A stretch of DNA of 64,000 nucleotides from Sanguibacter hominis ATCC BAA-789 (GTDB lineage: Bacteria; Actinomycetota; Actinomycetes; Actinomycetales; Cellulomonadaceae): assembly GCF_012396185.1 (NCBI RefSeq), contig NZ_JAAXOW010000001.1:1302001-1366000 (forward strand). Reading direction: 5' to 3'. The notes beneath the pieces were generated by a model, which worked only from the letters and a program-made list of their open reading frames with translations, searched no databases and had not been told where the DNA came from. The position numbers and the translations under genes are program-made. Shown piece by piece: positions 22,112-34,210 of this stretch (positions are counted from its first letter, which is position 1; each line of letters begins with the position of its first letter).

Positions 22112-23253
22112 CCGAGGATCACCGGGACGCGCGCCCAGCCGCCGACGGGCGCGACCTCGCGGACGGGCGGGGTCGTCGGGTCGGCGGTGAGGGACTGCGT
22201 CGCGGCGACGATCGCGCGCACGAGCGTGCGCAGCTCGATCGTCGCCAGAGCCCGGCCCGGGCACACGTGCGCGCCGATGCCGTAGACGAGGTTGTGCGGT
22301 GCGTGGGCCTCCGGGGCGAGCTCGTCGGGGTCGCCGAAGACCTGCTCGTCGCGGTTGGCCGACGTCCAGTGCAGCTTGACCTTCGCTCCGGCCGGTATCG
22401 AGACGCCGCCCACCTCGACGGGGCACGTCGTGACACGGCGGTTGCCGATGAACGGCGAGTCGCGCCGGAGCAGCTCGTCGATGATCGCGTCGAGCTCCGC
22501 GTCCGAGACGCCCTCGCGCAGGCGCGCCTGGAGCGCGGGAGCCTGCGTGAGCTCGTGGAGCAGCACGCCCGCGCACAGCGCGATCGAGCCGAGGTCGCCG
22601 CCGGTCCAGTTGCGCAGCACCGAGATGACGTCCGCCCCGGCGAGGGGTGCTCCGTCGACCGTGACCGCGAGCAGCTGGTCGGTGACGTCAGCCTCGGGGG
22701 ACGGGTCCGGGAGCCTGCCGTCGAGGATCGTCCGGATGATGTCGTCGAAGTCCTCGGCGACCTGTCGGGTGCGCTCGAGGGCGCCTGAACGGGTCGCGTC
22801 GTAGTTCTCGCTCATCCAGGACAGGAGCCGCTGCTCGACGTCGGCGGGCCAGCCGAGCCACGCGCTCTGGGCGCGTACCGCGAACACGGCGCCGATCTCG
22901 TTCACCGCGTCGACCTGCCTCCCCCGCGGCAGGCTGGCGACGAGCTCCGCGGCGACGCTCTCGAAGACGGGGACGTGCCGGGCCAGCGCGTCGAGGCTCA
23001 GCAGCGGGTCGAGCGCCTCGCGGACGCGGGCGTGCTCCGGCCCGTCCAGACCGTTGGGGACCTGCCGGAAGCGTGAGGTCGCGCTCGAGAAGGTCTGCGG
23101 GTCGAGCGCCGCGCGGCGCACGAGGTCGTGCCGGAGCAGGACCCATTCCCCGCGGTCGTTCTGGACGACCGGGTGGTGCGGGCGCAGCTCGTCCGTGTAG
23201 GCGCGCAGGTCGCGTCCGGCCGGGGAGACCTCGCCGGGGATGTGGTCGGTCAT
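22108..23253 (-). CDS. cytochrome P450
   Basis: 381-aa soluble bacterial-type P450. The haem loop is YGIGAHVCPGRALATIEL with axial Cys331, and the K-helix is ELLRRDSPF (ExxR motif kept). The I-helix reads NWTGGDLGSIALC, so the usual acid-alcohol pair (D/E-T) used for oxygen activation is absent. The protein may use a different proton route, or peroxide, or have an altered activity; this can only be inferred. The protein is slightly shorter than the roughly 400-aa norm. No ferredoxin or reductase gene is adjacent. It follows glycerate kinase on the same strand with an 86-bp gap, so a functional link is doubtful. Confidence 0.9.
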   Translation of the reverse strand: MTDHIPGEVSPAGRDLRAYTDELRPHHPVVQNDRGEWVLLRHDLVRRAALDPQTFSSATSRFRQVPNGLDGPEHARVREALDPLLSLDALARHVPVFESVAAELVASLPRGRQVDAVNEIGAVFAVRAQSAWLGWPADVEQRLLSWMSENYDATRSGALERTRQVAEDFDDIIRTILDGRLPDPSPEADVTDQLLAVTVDGAPLAGADVISVLRNWTGGDLGSIALCAGVLLHELTQAPALQARLREGVSDAELDAIIDELLRRDSPFIGNRRVTTCPVEVGGVSIPAGAKVKLHWTSANRDEQVFGDPDELAPEAHAPHNLVYGIGAHVCPGRALATIELRTLVRAIVAATQSLTADPTTPPVREVAPVGGWARVPVILG

Positions 23254-23339
23254 GCATCCAGTATCGGCGCGTCGGTGAGGTTTTGCCTCGGATGGCGCCG
23301 TGAAAAAACGTCGACGGGTCTTCGCGTAGGTCCTGGCGA

Positions 23340-24311
23340 TCAGGCCAGGATCGACGTGACGGCCCGGGCGGCCGAGCCGAGCGGGTCGGCGAGCGCCGCG
23401 TCGCGGCCGCACGTCTCCACGAGGCTCGCGGTCGGGAACGGAGCAGGGATCCCCGGCGCGACGTCCCCGACGACGGCGGCGACGGGCACGCCCGCGGCGC
23501 GCGCCCGGTCGGCGACCCCGCCCACGACCTTCCCCGCGAACGACGTCGCGTCCAGCAGACCCTCGCCGGTGATCACGAGGTCGGCGCGGGTGATCGCGGC
23601 ATCGAGCCCGACGACGTCCGCGACGAGGTCGAAGCCCGGCACGAGACGGGCGCCGAGCGCCGCGAGCCCGCCCGCGAGGCCACCCGCCGCCCCCGATCCG
23701 GGGATCGTGCCGACGTCCACCCCGAAGCGCCGCTCGTAGAGCCGCCGCAGTGCGACGAGACGGCGTGTGAGCGTGTCGACCTGCTCGGGCGTCGCGCCCT
23801 TCTGCGGACCGAACTCGCGGGCTGCGTCCTCGAAGCGCGTGGTGACGTCGCACGCGACCTCGAGCGCCACGCCTGCCGGGAGCGCGCCGATGGCGTCGAG
23901 CGCGGGGGCGCCGCCGTCCGTCATGGCAGAGCCGCCGACCGTGACGACGACGCGCGTCGCGCCGTCGTCCAGGGCGGCACGCACGAGCTGGCCCGTTCCC
24001 TGGCTCGTCGCGTCGAGCGGCCGCAGCCGCTGCCCTGCGAGCAGGGCGAGGCCGGACGCTCGCGCAGACTCGATCACGGCCGTCCCGTCCTCGAGCCGCC
24101 AGCCCGCCGTGACCGGCGCGCCGAGCGGACCGGTCACCGTCGTCGTCCGGTTCGGGCCGCCGAGGACGTCGAGCGTGCCCTCTCCGCCGTCGGCGAGGGG
24201 CAGCAGCTCGGTCGTGTGGCCGCGCTCCGCGCAGACGGCAGCGATCGCGGCGGCGATCTCCGCAGCGGTCGCGGTCCCCTTGAACTTGTCGGGGCAGATC
24301 AGGATGTGCAC
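23340..24311 (-). CDS. glxK: glycerate kinase (GlxK type)
   Basis: 323-aa enzyme of the bacterial type I glycerate kinase family, which phosphorylates glycerate with ATP to feed glycolysis. Diagnostic blocks: ILICPDKFKGTATAAEIAAAI at the start, PLADGGEGTLDVL, ESARASGLALL, VVTVGGSAMTDGGAPALDAIGA, GSGAAGGLAGGLAALGA and VITGEGLLDATSFAGKVVGGVADRA. All the glycine-rich nucleotide and substrate loops are intact. It lies between an MFS gene (37 bp upstream) and the P450 gene on the same strand. No glyoxylate-pathway genes are near, so its metabolic context is open. Confidence 0.93.
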   Translation of the reverse strand: MHILICPDKFKGTATAAEIAAAIAAVCAERGHTTELLPLADGGEGTLDVLGGPNRTTTVTGPLGAPVTAGWRLEDGTAVIESARASGLALLAGQRLRPLDATSQGTGQLVRAALDDGATRVVVTVGGSAMTDGGAPALDAIGALPAGVALEVACDVTTRFEDAAREFGPQKGATPEQVDTLTRRLVALRRLYERRFGVDVGTIPGSGAAGGLAGGLAALGARLVPGFDLVADVVGLDAAITRADLVITGEGLLDATSFAGKVVGGVADRARAAGVPVAAVVGDVAPGIPAPFPTASLVETCGRDAALADPLGSAARAVTSILA

Positions 24312-24347
24312 TGTCCCATCGTGCCGTGTCTCGGGAACGGCCCGCCG

Positions 24348-25598
24348 CTAGCGCTGCGGCCGGGCGCGGACCAGGGCGAGCGCCGCGACGAGCAGGACCG
24401 CGACGACACCGCCGAGCACGCACAGCGCGCCGTAGCTCCACGTCGACACGACGACCCCGGACAGCACTCCCGCACCGGCTCCGGCGAGCGACACGAGAAC
24501 GTCGACCGACCCCTGCGTGCGTGCGCGACGGTCGAGCGGGAGGTTCTCGGCGACCGCCGTCGTCCCGGCGACGAGGCCCAGGCTCCATCCGAGGCCGAGC
24601 AGCCCGAGGGCGAACGCGAGCCACGGTACCGACGACTCGGGGGCGAGCCACGCGACGAAGCTCGCCGCGAGCAGCGTCAGCCCGGCCAGACCCGCGACGA
24701 CGCGCGACCCGAGCCGGTCGACGAGCCAGCCGGACAGCGGTGACGGGAGGTACATCGCGCCGATGTGGATCGCGATGACCAGCCCGGTCGCGCCGAGCCC
24801 GTGACCGTGCGCCTTCATGTGGATCGGCGTCATCGTCATGATCGCTGCCATCACGATCTGCGTGACGACCATGGTGGTCGCGCCGAGGCGTACGCCCGGC
24901 GCGGACCCCGGCGAGCGATGACCGCCGCCGTCGTTGCCGGGCTTGGGCGGTACGGGTGCCGTCGCGGCGTGCTCGCGGGCGAGCAGCAGCGGGTCGGGTC
25001 GCAGCGCGACGGCGAGGATCGCGGCTGCGGCGCCGTACGCGACCGCAGCGAGCAGGAAGGGGCCGGCGAGACGCGGGATGGAGAGGGCGTCTGCGACGTC
25101 GCCCATCACCCCGACGAGGTTGGGGCCGGCGACCGCGCCGAGAGTCGTCGCGACGAGGACCGTCGAGACGGCTCGGCCGCGGTTGGCGGGAGCTGCGAGG
25201 TCGGCGCCCGCGTAGCGCGCCTGGAGGTTGGTCGCGTTGCCCGCGCCGTACACGAACAGGGAGGCGAGGAGCAGCACGGCGGACCCGAGCACGGCGGCGA
25301 CGATGACGCCGACGGCGCCGAGTGCGCCGGCGAGGTAGCCGAGCGCGAGGCCGGGGCGGCGCCCGCGCAGCTGGGACACCCGCCCGACGGCGGCGGCGGC
25401 GAGCGCCCCGCCCGCCGCGAAGAGGGCGGTGGGCAGGCCGGACAGCGCGGTCGAGCCGAGCAGGTCTTGGGCGAGCAGCGCCCCCACCGTGATGCCCGCG
25501 GCGAGCCCGGCGCCGGAGAGGAGCTGGGCGCCGACGAGGACGTTCAGGGTGCGGCGTTGGGCGTGCGCGGTTTCGGGCTGGTCAGGTGCGATGGCCAC
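24348..25598 (-). CDS. major facilitator superfamily transporter
   Basis: 416-aa protein with 12 predicted helices in two six-helix halves and a long cytoplasmic loop (about residues 205-245, HAATAPVPPKPGNDGGGHRSPG). The MFS motif A-like VGRVSQLRGRRPGLALGY lies after helix 2, and its counterpart SGWLVDRLGSRVVAGLAG lies in the second half. The family covers drug efflux and metabolite transport. No strong specificity mark is seen, and the neighbouring glycerate kinase might hint at an organic-acid substrate but only by position. The 37-bp gap to glycerate kinase allows co-transcription. Confidence 0.87.
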   Translation of the reverse strand: MAIAPDQPETAHAQRRTLNVLVGAQLLSGAGLAAGITVGALLAQDLLGSTALSGLPTALFAAGGALAAAAVGRVSQLRGRRPGLALGYLAGALGAVGVIVAAVLGSAVLLLASLFVYGAGNATNLQARYAGADLAAPANRGRAVSTVLVATTLGAVAGPNLVGVMGDVADALSIPRLAGPFLLAAVAYGAAAAILAVALRPDPLLLAREHAATAPVPPKPGNDGGGHRSPGSAPGVRLGATTMVVTQIVMAAIMTMTPIHMKAHGHGLGATGLVIAIHIGAMYLPSPLSGWLVDRLGSRVVAGLAGLTLLAASFVAWLAPESSVPWLAFALGLLGLGWSLGLVAGTTAVAENLPLDRRARTQGSVDVLVSLAGAGAGVLSGVVVSTWSYGALCVLGGVVAVLLVAALALVRARPQR

Positions 25599-25659
25599 GA
25601 GCGCAGTGTGTCACCGCGAGCCGGTGCGGCGCGCGGGGTGCTTCAGGTGGTGGCGCGGC

Positions 25660-25968
25660 TCAGAAGGTGTGCGGCGCGACGACGGTGACGGTCGCGCCGG
25701 CGGTGGCCAGCGCGTCGATCAGCAGTGCGGCCTCGGCCGGGGTGTACAGGCGCGGGAGGTCGGAGGGGGTGGTGAGAGCGAGGCGCTGGCTGGGCGTGAG
25801 GCTGCCGTGCTCCTCGATCGCGTGGCGGACGGCGCCGGAGAGCGCGCCGTGGGGCGCCCCGCCGTCGGCGAGGCGGAGGCTCACGAACGGGGTCGTGGCG
25901 GGTGCGGGCCGACGAACATAGGAGGCCCGGGCGTGGGTACGTCCGTCGAGGCTTGTCGTGATCGTCAT
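25660..25968 (-). CDS. conserved-looking small protein of unknown function
   Basis: 102 aa beginning MTITTSLDGRTHARASYVRRPAPATTPFVSLRLADGG, with a C-terminal part DLPRLYTPAEAALLIDALATAGATVTVVAPHTF. It is soluble, with no signal or membrane segment. I recognise no domain. The start at 25968 is preferred over the in-frame ATG at 26004, which would add a hydrophobic, poorly coding stretch. The ribosome site is weak for both. Coding character (regular high-GC third positions, sensible composition) supports a real gene. It ends 62 bp after the MFS start on the same strand side. Confidence 0.55.
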   Translation of the reverse strand: MTITTSLDGRTHARASYVRRPAPATTPFVSLRLADGGAPHGALSGAVRHAIEEHGSLTPSQRLALTTPSDLPRLYTPAEAALLIDALATAGATVTVVAPHTF

Positions 25969-26118
25969 GGGCAACAGCATGAAGGCGAGTAAAGAAACCG
26001 TCAAGCCGATACGGCGAAAGTGTCATGTATCACTCTCGGCAGAGTCAGGACCGAGGTCCTAGACGGGCGGCGCTGATCTGCATCGATACGTCTCATCTGC
26101 ACCGACCCCACTATTTGT

Positions 26119-26124
26119 TACGTT
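26119..26124 (+). promoter_or_regulatory. -10 element TACGTT of the lipoprotein gene
   Basis: TACGTT ends 7 bases before the GTG at 26132 in an unusually AT-rich gap (ACTATTTGTTACGTT). It suggests a leaderless message. Confidence 0.5.
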
Positions 26125-26131
26125 CTGAGAC

Positions 26132-26902
26132 GTGAATGCCAAGACCATCACCTCCCTCACCCTCACGGCCGCACTCGCGACGAGCCTGGCAGCCTGCTCG
26201 TCCGACGACCCCGCCGCACCCGCACCCGCCCCCGCGACGTCGTCGAGCAGCGGCGCGGCACCCGCGAAGACCTCCGAGCCGGCCGAGCCTGCACCGACCG
26301 AGACCGCTCCCGCCCCCGCGCGGACGCCCGACTCGTGCGCCGACGTCTCGACCGCCGCAGGCGCGGACGTCCCCGGCACGGCCCTCGGCACGTGCGTCGT
26401 CGACGCCATGACCGCCGCCGGCACCGGGCAGATGGTCGTCGAGGACGGGACGAGCACGAGCACCGTCGTGTTCCGGTTCGACCCGAAGTACAGCGCCTAC
26501 GTCACCGGCGGCGTCGATGGCGGGCTCGGACTGATCCTCGAGGAGAAGACCGGCTGGTTCCTCCAGGCCGGCACCTGGGTCCAGGAGGGCAGCGGCGACC
26601 AGCTCGTCGACGCCGCGATCGGCCTCGCCCGCGTCTTCAGCGACCCGCTCATGATCAAGACCTACCTCGGCACGTGCGACACATGGTCGACGAAGGGCAG
26701 TGACGGCGCGCAGACCCGCTACGACTGCACGGACACGTTCACGTTCGCCGGGTCGTCGATGAGCGACGTCTGGTTCACGGTCGACGAGGACTTCCTCGGC
26801 GTCGAGTCCGTCGCGACAGCATCGATGGCGGGCATGTCCGCCACGACGACGCAGACGTTCTCCCGCTGGGGCGAGCCCGTCGAGATCCCCGACCCGCGCT
26901 GA
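26132..26902 (+). CDS. lipoprotein of unknown function
   Basis: 256-aa exported lipoprotein. The signal MNAKTITSLTLTAALATSLAAC has a lipobox LAAC with the lipidated Cys at residue 22. An Ala/Pro/Ser/Thr linker follows (residues 23-65), then a beta-rich domain with regularly placed cysteines (DSCADV, GTCVVD, GTCDTW, YDCTD), which could form two disulphides. The pattern resembles mycobacterial LppX/LprG-like lipid-binding lipoproteins in outline, but I cannot confirm it. Lone gene; the GTG start is supported by a -10 hexamer 7 bases upstream. Confidence 0.75.
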   Translation: MNAKTITSLTLTAALATSLAACSSDDPAAPAPAPATSSSSGAAPAKTSEPAEPAPTETAPAPARTPDSCADVSTAAGADVPGTALGTCVVDAMTAAGTGQMVVEDGTSTSTVVFRFDPKYSAYVTGGVDGGLGLILEEKTGWFLQAGTWVQEGSGDQLVDAAIGLARVFSDPLMIKTYLGTCDTWSTKGSDGAQTRYDCTDTFTFAGSSMSDVWFTVDEDFLGVESVATASMAGMSATTTQTFSRWGEPVEIPDPR

Positions 26903-26926
26903 CCACGCCCCCGCCGCGCGACGTGC

Positions 26927-27757
26927 TCAGCGTGCCGCCGTCCAGTGGGCGGGCCGGCGGAGCCGCACGGGGACCTTCGTCAGCGCGTCGCCGGTCGCGG
27001 CCTCGAGCTGAGCCTGGCTGCAGAACAGCGTCTGGCTGAGGTCCGTGCCGTGGAGGCGCGCACCGCGCAGGTCGGCCCCCGTGAGGTCCGCCCAGCGCAG
27101 GTCGGCGCCGCGCAGGTCCGCCCCCACCGCCACGGCGCCGCGGAGGTTTCCCGCGAAGAGGTCGGCCCGGCGCAGGTCGGCACCGACGAGGTCGGCACCC
27201 GCGAGGTCCGACGGCGCGCGGTCGCCCGCGTGGGCCGCGCGCACCTCGTCGCTGACGTCCCGCAGGACGGCGACGACCGAGTCGTGGTGCGCTCCGGCGT
27301 CGGCCGCGAGGATCTCGGCAGGCAGCGCGCGGGCGAGCCGCTCGGACCGCTCGATCGCGCGGTCGAGCGCGGCGCTCGGGAACCCCAGCTCGGCAGCCTC
27401 GAGGAGGAGCCGGAGCAGCTCGTGGACGTGCCTGAGGCGGGGGAGCAGCGCGAACATCGCGCCCGCGGCGGCAGGGTCGGTGCGCCAGCTGCGGCCAGGA
27501 TGCAGGGCGGTGATGCGTTGCCCGGCGCCGTAGCAGTCGTAGGCGACGCAACCGGCGTAGCCCGAGGGACGCAGCCGGTCATGGATGCCGCACACGGTGG
27601 CGTCGAGGTGGCCGCAGGGGGTGCCGGCTGGCTTGTCGACAGGGAAGTCCGACGAGCGGGACAGGTCGAGCGCGACGCAGCAGAGCGCCAGGCAGGCGGA
27701 GCAGTCGGCACGCAGGTCTGTGCGCGCGTCGAGCCGTTCGCGGTCGGGAGGGGTCAC
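26927..27757 (-). CDS. YkgJ-like cysteine cluster fused to pentapeptide repeats
   Basis: 276-aa two-part protein. The N-terminus has eight cysteines: Cys19, 22, 26 and 27 in the pattern CxxCxxxCC, then Cys48, 56, 70 and 75. This is like the YkgJ/UPF0153 zinc- or iron-chelating domain. A helical middle (about 85-175) is followed by pentapeptide repeats from about 182 to 245 ([24 protein letters not shown] and on), which should fold as a short beta-helix. Function is unknown. The combination suggests a metal-sensing or metal-stabilised protein-binding module. The window's other pentapeptide protein (10403-11062) lacks the Cys domain. Confidence 0.8.
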   Translation of the reverse strand: MTPPDRERLDARTDLRADCSACLALCCVALDLSRSSDFPVDKPAGTPCGHLDATVCGIHDRLRPSGYAGCVAYDCYGAGQRITALHPGRSWRTDPAAAGAMFALLPRLRHVHELLRLLLEAAELGFPSAALDRAIERSERLARALPAEILAADAGAHHDSVVAVLRDVSDEVRAAHAGDRAPSDLAGADLVGADLRRADLFAGNLRGAVAVGADLRGADLRWADLTGADLRGARLHGTDLSQTLFCSQAQLEAATGDALTKVPVRLRRPAHWTAAR

Positions 27758-27802
27758 CCGACCAGGCTAGGAGCGGGGACGAGGCGCTGACCACGAGAAA
27801 TC

Positions 27803-27835
27803 GCCGGCCCGGCACGTCCAGCGTGCCGGGCCGGC
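27803..27835. terminator. strong hairpin terminator after the mannonate dehydratase operon
   Basis: Perfect 14-bp stem GCCGGCCCGGCACG / CGTGCCGGGCCGGC with loop TCCAG. It begins 12 bp after the stop of the minus-strand mannonate dehydratase gene and ends the glucuronide operon. Confidence 0.85.
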
Positions 27836-27846
27836 GGACCGCGAGG

Positions 27847-29082
27847 TCACCAGTCGTGGACGGTGCCGTCCGCGAGGCGGTTGTACGGGAGGTATGCGAC
27901 CTCGTACGGGTACTTGCCCGCCTCGTCGACGTCGAGCTCGACGCCGAGACCCGGCTGGTCGCCCGGGTGCAGGTAGCCGTCCGTGAAGGTGAAGGACTGC
28001 TGGAACACCTCGTTAGTCCGCTCGCCGTGCTGCATGTACTCCTGGATGCCGAAGTTGTGGATCGCGAGCCCGACGTGCATCTGCGCGGCGAGGCCGACCG
28101 GGGAGATGTCGGTCGGTCCGTGGAAGCCGGACTTGACCTGGTACTGCGCCGCGAAGTCCATGACCTTCTTGAGCGGGCTGATCCCGCCGAAGTGCGTGGA
28201 GGCGGCACGCACGTAGTCGATGAGCTGCTCCTTGATGAGCCCCTGGAAGTCCCACACGGTGTTGAAGATCTCGCCGATCGCGAGCGGTGTGGTCGTGTGC
28301 TGCCGCACGAGGCGCAGCGCCTCCTGGTTCTCCGCTGGTGTGCAGTCCTCGAGCCAGAACAGGTCGTACGGCTCGAGCGACTTGCCGAGCTTCGCAGCCT
28401 GGATCGGCGTCATGCGGTGGTGGCCGTCGTGCAGCAGCGGAAGGTCCGGCCCGAACTCGTTGCGCACCGCCTCGAAGACGCCGGGCAGGTGGCGCAGGTA
28501 GGCGCGCGTGTCCCAGTCCTCCTCGGCCGGGTGCGCCCCGCGGCGCGCCGGCTCGTGGTCGTAGCGCTCGTCGTTGCCGTCGAGCGCGGCCTGCGACGCG
28601 ATGCCGTAGATCGCCTTGAGGCCCGGCACGCCGGTCTGCACGCGGATCGAGCGGTAGCCCTGCTCCTGGTGCGACCGGATGGAGTCGAACAGCTCGGGCA
28701 GCTCCTTGCCGGACGCGTGCCCGTACGCCATGAGCCCGGTGCGGCTCGCGCCGCCGAGCAGCTGGTACACGGGCAGCCCGGCGACCTTGCCCTTGATGTC
28801 CCACAGCGCCATGTCGACCGCCCCGATCGCGGCCATGGTCACGGGCCCGCGACGCCAGTAGGCGGAGCGGTAGAGGAACTGCCACGTGTCCTCGATGCGG
28901 TGCGGGTCGCGGCCGATCAGGAGCGGCGCGACGTGCTCCTTGAGGTAGGCGACGACCGCGAGCTCGCGCCCGTTGAGGGTCGCGTCGCCGAGGCCGGTGA
29001 CGCCGTCGTCGGTCGTGATCTTGAGGGTGACGAAGTTGCGGTTGGGGCTCGTGACGATGACGTCAGCGGCGGTGATCTTCAT
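27847..29082 (-). CDS. manD: D-mannonate dehydratase, enolase superfamily (ManD/RspA type)
   Basis: 411-aa enolase-superfamily enzyme that dehydrates D-mannonate to 2-keto-3-deoxygluconate. The capping domain is residues 1-125. The barrel carries the metal ligands Asp219 (LLHDGHHRM), Glu245 (FWLEDC) and Glu271 (AIGEIF). The downstream histidine is in [11 protein letters not shown] and the tail is [28 protein letters not shown]. Family members range from efficient mannonate dehydratases to inactive ones. The location behind beta-glucuronidase and a GPH symporter, with uxaC and uxuB nearby and no uxuA, makes the mannonate activity likely. It lies last in the operon before a strong terminator. 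Confidence 0.88.
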   Translation of the reverse strand: MKITAADVIVTSPNRNFVTLKITTDDGVTGLGDATLNGRELAVVAYLKEHVAPLLIGRDPHRIEDTWQFLYRSAYWRRGPVTMAAIGAVDMALWDIKGKVAGLPVYQLLGGASRTGLMAYGHASGKELPELFDSIRSHQEQGYRSIRVQTGVPGLKAIYGIASQAALDGNDERYDHEPARRGAHPAEEDWDTRAYLRHLPGVFEAVRNEFGPDLPLLHDGHHRMTPIQAAKLGKSLEPYDLFWLEDCTPAENQEALRLVRQHTTTPLAIGEIFNTVWDFQGLIKEQLIDYVRAASTHFGGISPLKKVMDFAAQYQVKSGFHGPTDISPVGLAAQMHVGLAIHNFGIQEYMQHGERTNEVFQQSFTFTDGYLHPGDQPGLGVELDVDEAGKYPYEVAYLPYNRLADGTVHDW

Positions 29083-29108
29083 GATCCTGCTCCTTGGGGG
29101 CGATGGGT

Positions 29109-30542
29109 TCAGGCGTCGGCGTCGGGCGTGGTCGGGAGCGCCTCGCGGCGCGCCTTGACCTCGGCGACCATCTGGCCGAAGACCTTCTCGGTGAGGGGGT
29201 AGGCGAGCATGATCAGCACGCCGAGCGCGATGAACGCGGCGGGAACGAAGCCCGCGACGAGGCGGATGCCGTCCTGCGTGCCCTGGGTCTGCACCTCGGC
29301 GTCGGCCACGTACCCGATCCAGCCGAGGGCGTATGCGGCGGCCGCGCCGCCGATCGCCTGGCCGAGCTTGCGGACGAACGAGAAGACGGCGTACGTCGTG
29401 CCTTCGGTGCGCACTCCGCTGCGCCACTCGCCGTACTCGACCGTGTCGGCCTCGAGGGCCCACATGAGGGTGTTCACCGCGGCGAGGCCGATGCCGTACA
29501 GGCCGAAGGAGACGACCGCGAACGCGGGGATCGACGGCGGGCTGACGGCGACGCCGACGGCCCCGACGATCGCGACGAGGGACGCGACGATGTAGGAGCG
29601 CTTCTTGCCGAAGCGCCGCACGATGCGCGGGATGAACGGTGCGACGACGAACATCGCGCCGGTCGACACGACCGTCAGGACGATGAACATGTTCGCGTCG
29701 CCGAGGACGTCGCGGGCGTAGTACGCCTGCACGGTCTGGAGCGAGAACATCCCGACGAGGAACATGAGCGCGCTCGTGCACAGCATGAGCAGCGGGCGGT
29801 TGCCGCGCAGGGTGGCGAGGCTCTGCTTGAGGGAGACCTGCGCGACGTCGCGCACGACGGTCTCGCGTGCCGTCGAGAAGAGGAGCATGTACAGCCCGAA
29901 CCCGACGACGACGAACAGGAGGGTCGTGAGCGTGAGCGACTGCTGCAGGTTGTCAGAGCTGCGGATCTGGGGCGCGACGACGAAGGACAGCATGATGATC
30001 GTCGTCGCCGTGCCGATCGTGCGGAAGCTCGCGAGCTTTGCGCGTTCCTCCGGGACCTGCGTCATCGCTGAGGCGAGCGAGCCGTAGGGGATGTTGACGA
30101 GCGAGTAGGCGAGGCCGAGCGCCGCGTACGTGAGGTAGGCGTAGACGAGCTTGCCGGTGCCACCGAGCCCGCCGGGGACGGTGAACGTGGCGACCGAGAG
30201 CAGCAGGACGGGCAGCGACCCGAAGAGGAAGAACGGCCGGAACTTGCCCCACCGGGTCATCGTCTTGTCGACCTGCCGGCCGGCGTAGATGTCGGCGAAC
30301 GCGTCCCAGGCGCGGACGACGAGGAACAGGGTGCCCGCGGCTGCGGGGGAGATGCCGACGACGTCCGTGTAGTAGAGCAGCAGGAACATCGACGTCATGG
30401 AGAACGCGAGGTTGTTGGCGGCGTCGCCGGCGGCGTAGCCGACGAGCTGGCGCATCCGCAGTCCCCGCGCGGGGGTGGCCGCGGGAGGGGCGGTGAGGGC
30501 AGGGTTCACGGACGGTGAGACCCCAGCGACGTTGCTGGTCAT
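29109..30542 (-). CDS. glycoside-pentoside-hexuronide (GPH) symporter, probable glucuronide carrier
   Basis: 477-aa membrane protein with 12 predicted helices of the GPH cation-symporter family (MelB/UidB). Diagnostic blocks are [32 protein letters not shown], the conserved charged [37 protein letters not shown], and [28 protein letters not shown]. The later [29 protein letters not shown] is also typical. It lies between beta-glucuronidase (26-bp gap) and mannonate dehydratase, so glucuronides are the likely substrate, imported with a proton or sodium ion. Confidence 0.9.
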   Translation of the reverse strand: MTSNVAGVSPSVNPALTAPPAATPARGLRMRQLVGYAAGDAANNLAFSMTSMFLLLYYTDVVGISPAAAGTLFLVVRAWDAFADIYAGRQVDKTMTRWGKFRPFFLFGSLPVLLLSVATFTVPGGLGGTGKLVYAYLTYAALGLAYSLVNIPYGSLASAMTQVPEERAKLASFRTIGTATTIIMLSFVVAPQIRSSDNLQQSLTLTTLLFVVVGFGLYMLLFSTARETVVRDVAQVSLKQSLATLRGNRPLLMLCTSALMFLVGMFSLQTVQAYYARDVLGDANMFIVLTVVSTGAMFVVAPFIPRIVRRFGKKRSYIVASLVAIVGAVGVAVSPPSIPAFAVVSFGLYGIGLAAVNTLMWALEADTVEYGEWRSGVRTEGTTYAVFSFVRKLGQAIGGAAAAYALGWIGYVADAEVQTQGTQDGIRLVAGFVPAAFIALGVLIMLAYPLTEKVFGQMVAEVKARREALPTTPDADA

Positions 30543-30568
30543 GGTCGTTTCCTCGATCGTGGGGAGGG

Positions 30569-33520
<2,952 letters not shown>

Positions 33521-33552
33521 GGCCGGCGCGGGAGGCGCGGGTGGGTGCGGTC

Positions 33553-34122
33553 TCAGCTGCGCGGCAGGACCGTGAGGACGCGCTGGATGTGCTCCGCGAA
33601 CTCCGCCATGAACTCCGTGAGGAACGTGGCGACGGACTCGTCGGTGACGCCGCCCTCGCCGTCGAACAGGTCAGGCGTGACGGTGATGTAGGCCTCGGGG
33701 GAGGTCATCTGCCGGGCGTTGCAGAAGCTCAGGACGCCGCGCAGCGACTGCTGGGCGACCGCGGTGCCGATCTTGCCGGGCGACGCTCCGATGACGGCCG
33801 CAGGCATGTGGTCGAACGAGTTCTGGCCCCATGGCCGTGACGCCCAGTCGAGGGCGTTCTTGAGCGCCCCGGGGATCGACCGGTTGTACTCGGGGGTGAC
33901 GAACAGGACGGCGTCCGACGCCGCGATCGCGTTCTTGAGGGCACGTCCCTCCGCCGGGTAGTCGGCGTCGAAGTCGGGGCTGTAGAGCGGCAGGTCCCCG
34001 ATGGGGATCTCCGTGAGCTCGAGGTTGTCGGGCGCGACCTTCGCGAGCACGCGGCTCAGCTCGCGGTTGATCGACGTGGACGAGAGGCTGCCGACGAAGT
34101 AGCCGACCTTGTACGTGACCAT
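33553..34122 (-). CDS. NADPH-dependent FMN reductase
   Basis: 189-aa flavodoxin-like oxidoreductase of the ChrR/YieF family (quinone, chromate or azo-compound reductase). The FMN phosphate loop is VGSLSSTSINREL, the core holds VLFVTPEYNRSIPGALKNALDWASRPWG, and the second loop is AAVIGASPGKIGTAVAQQSLRGVLSFCNARQM. All blocks are intact and the length is normal. It follows uxuB on the same strand with an 88-bp gap, which may hold its own promoter. Family role: two-electron reduction of quinones to prevent redox cycling. A link to glucuronide (for example aromatic aglycone) metabolism is only a thought. Confidence 0.9.
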   Translation of the reverse strand: MVTYKVGYFVGSLSSTSINRELSRVLAKVAPDNLELTEIPIGDLPLYSPDFDADYPAEGRALKNAIAASDAVLFVTPEYNRSIPGALKNALDWASRPWGQNSFDHMPAAVIGASPGKIGTAVAQQSLRGVLSFCNARQMTSPEAYITVTPDLFDGEGGVTDESVATFLTEFMAEFAEHIQRVLTVLPRS

Positions 34123-34210
34123 CGTTGTCTCCCGGTTGAGGTGTGGTCCTCTCACGGTCGCACTGCGCACGCTCGCCCGCCACCGCGTGCCGCAGCGCCC
34201 ATCCGGCGCC

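Noticed and set aside
19505-22576. A 1023-aa minus-strand open frame running through sucrose phosphorylase
   Set aside because: High GC leaves shadow frames open. Only the last 343 residues (LacI repressor) have a family match, and the rest lies opposite a well-supported enzyme gene.
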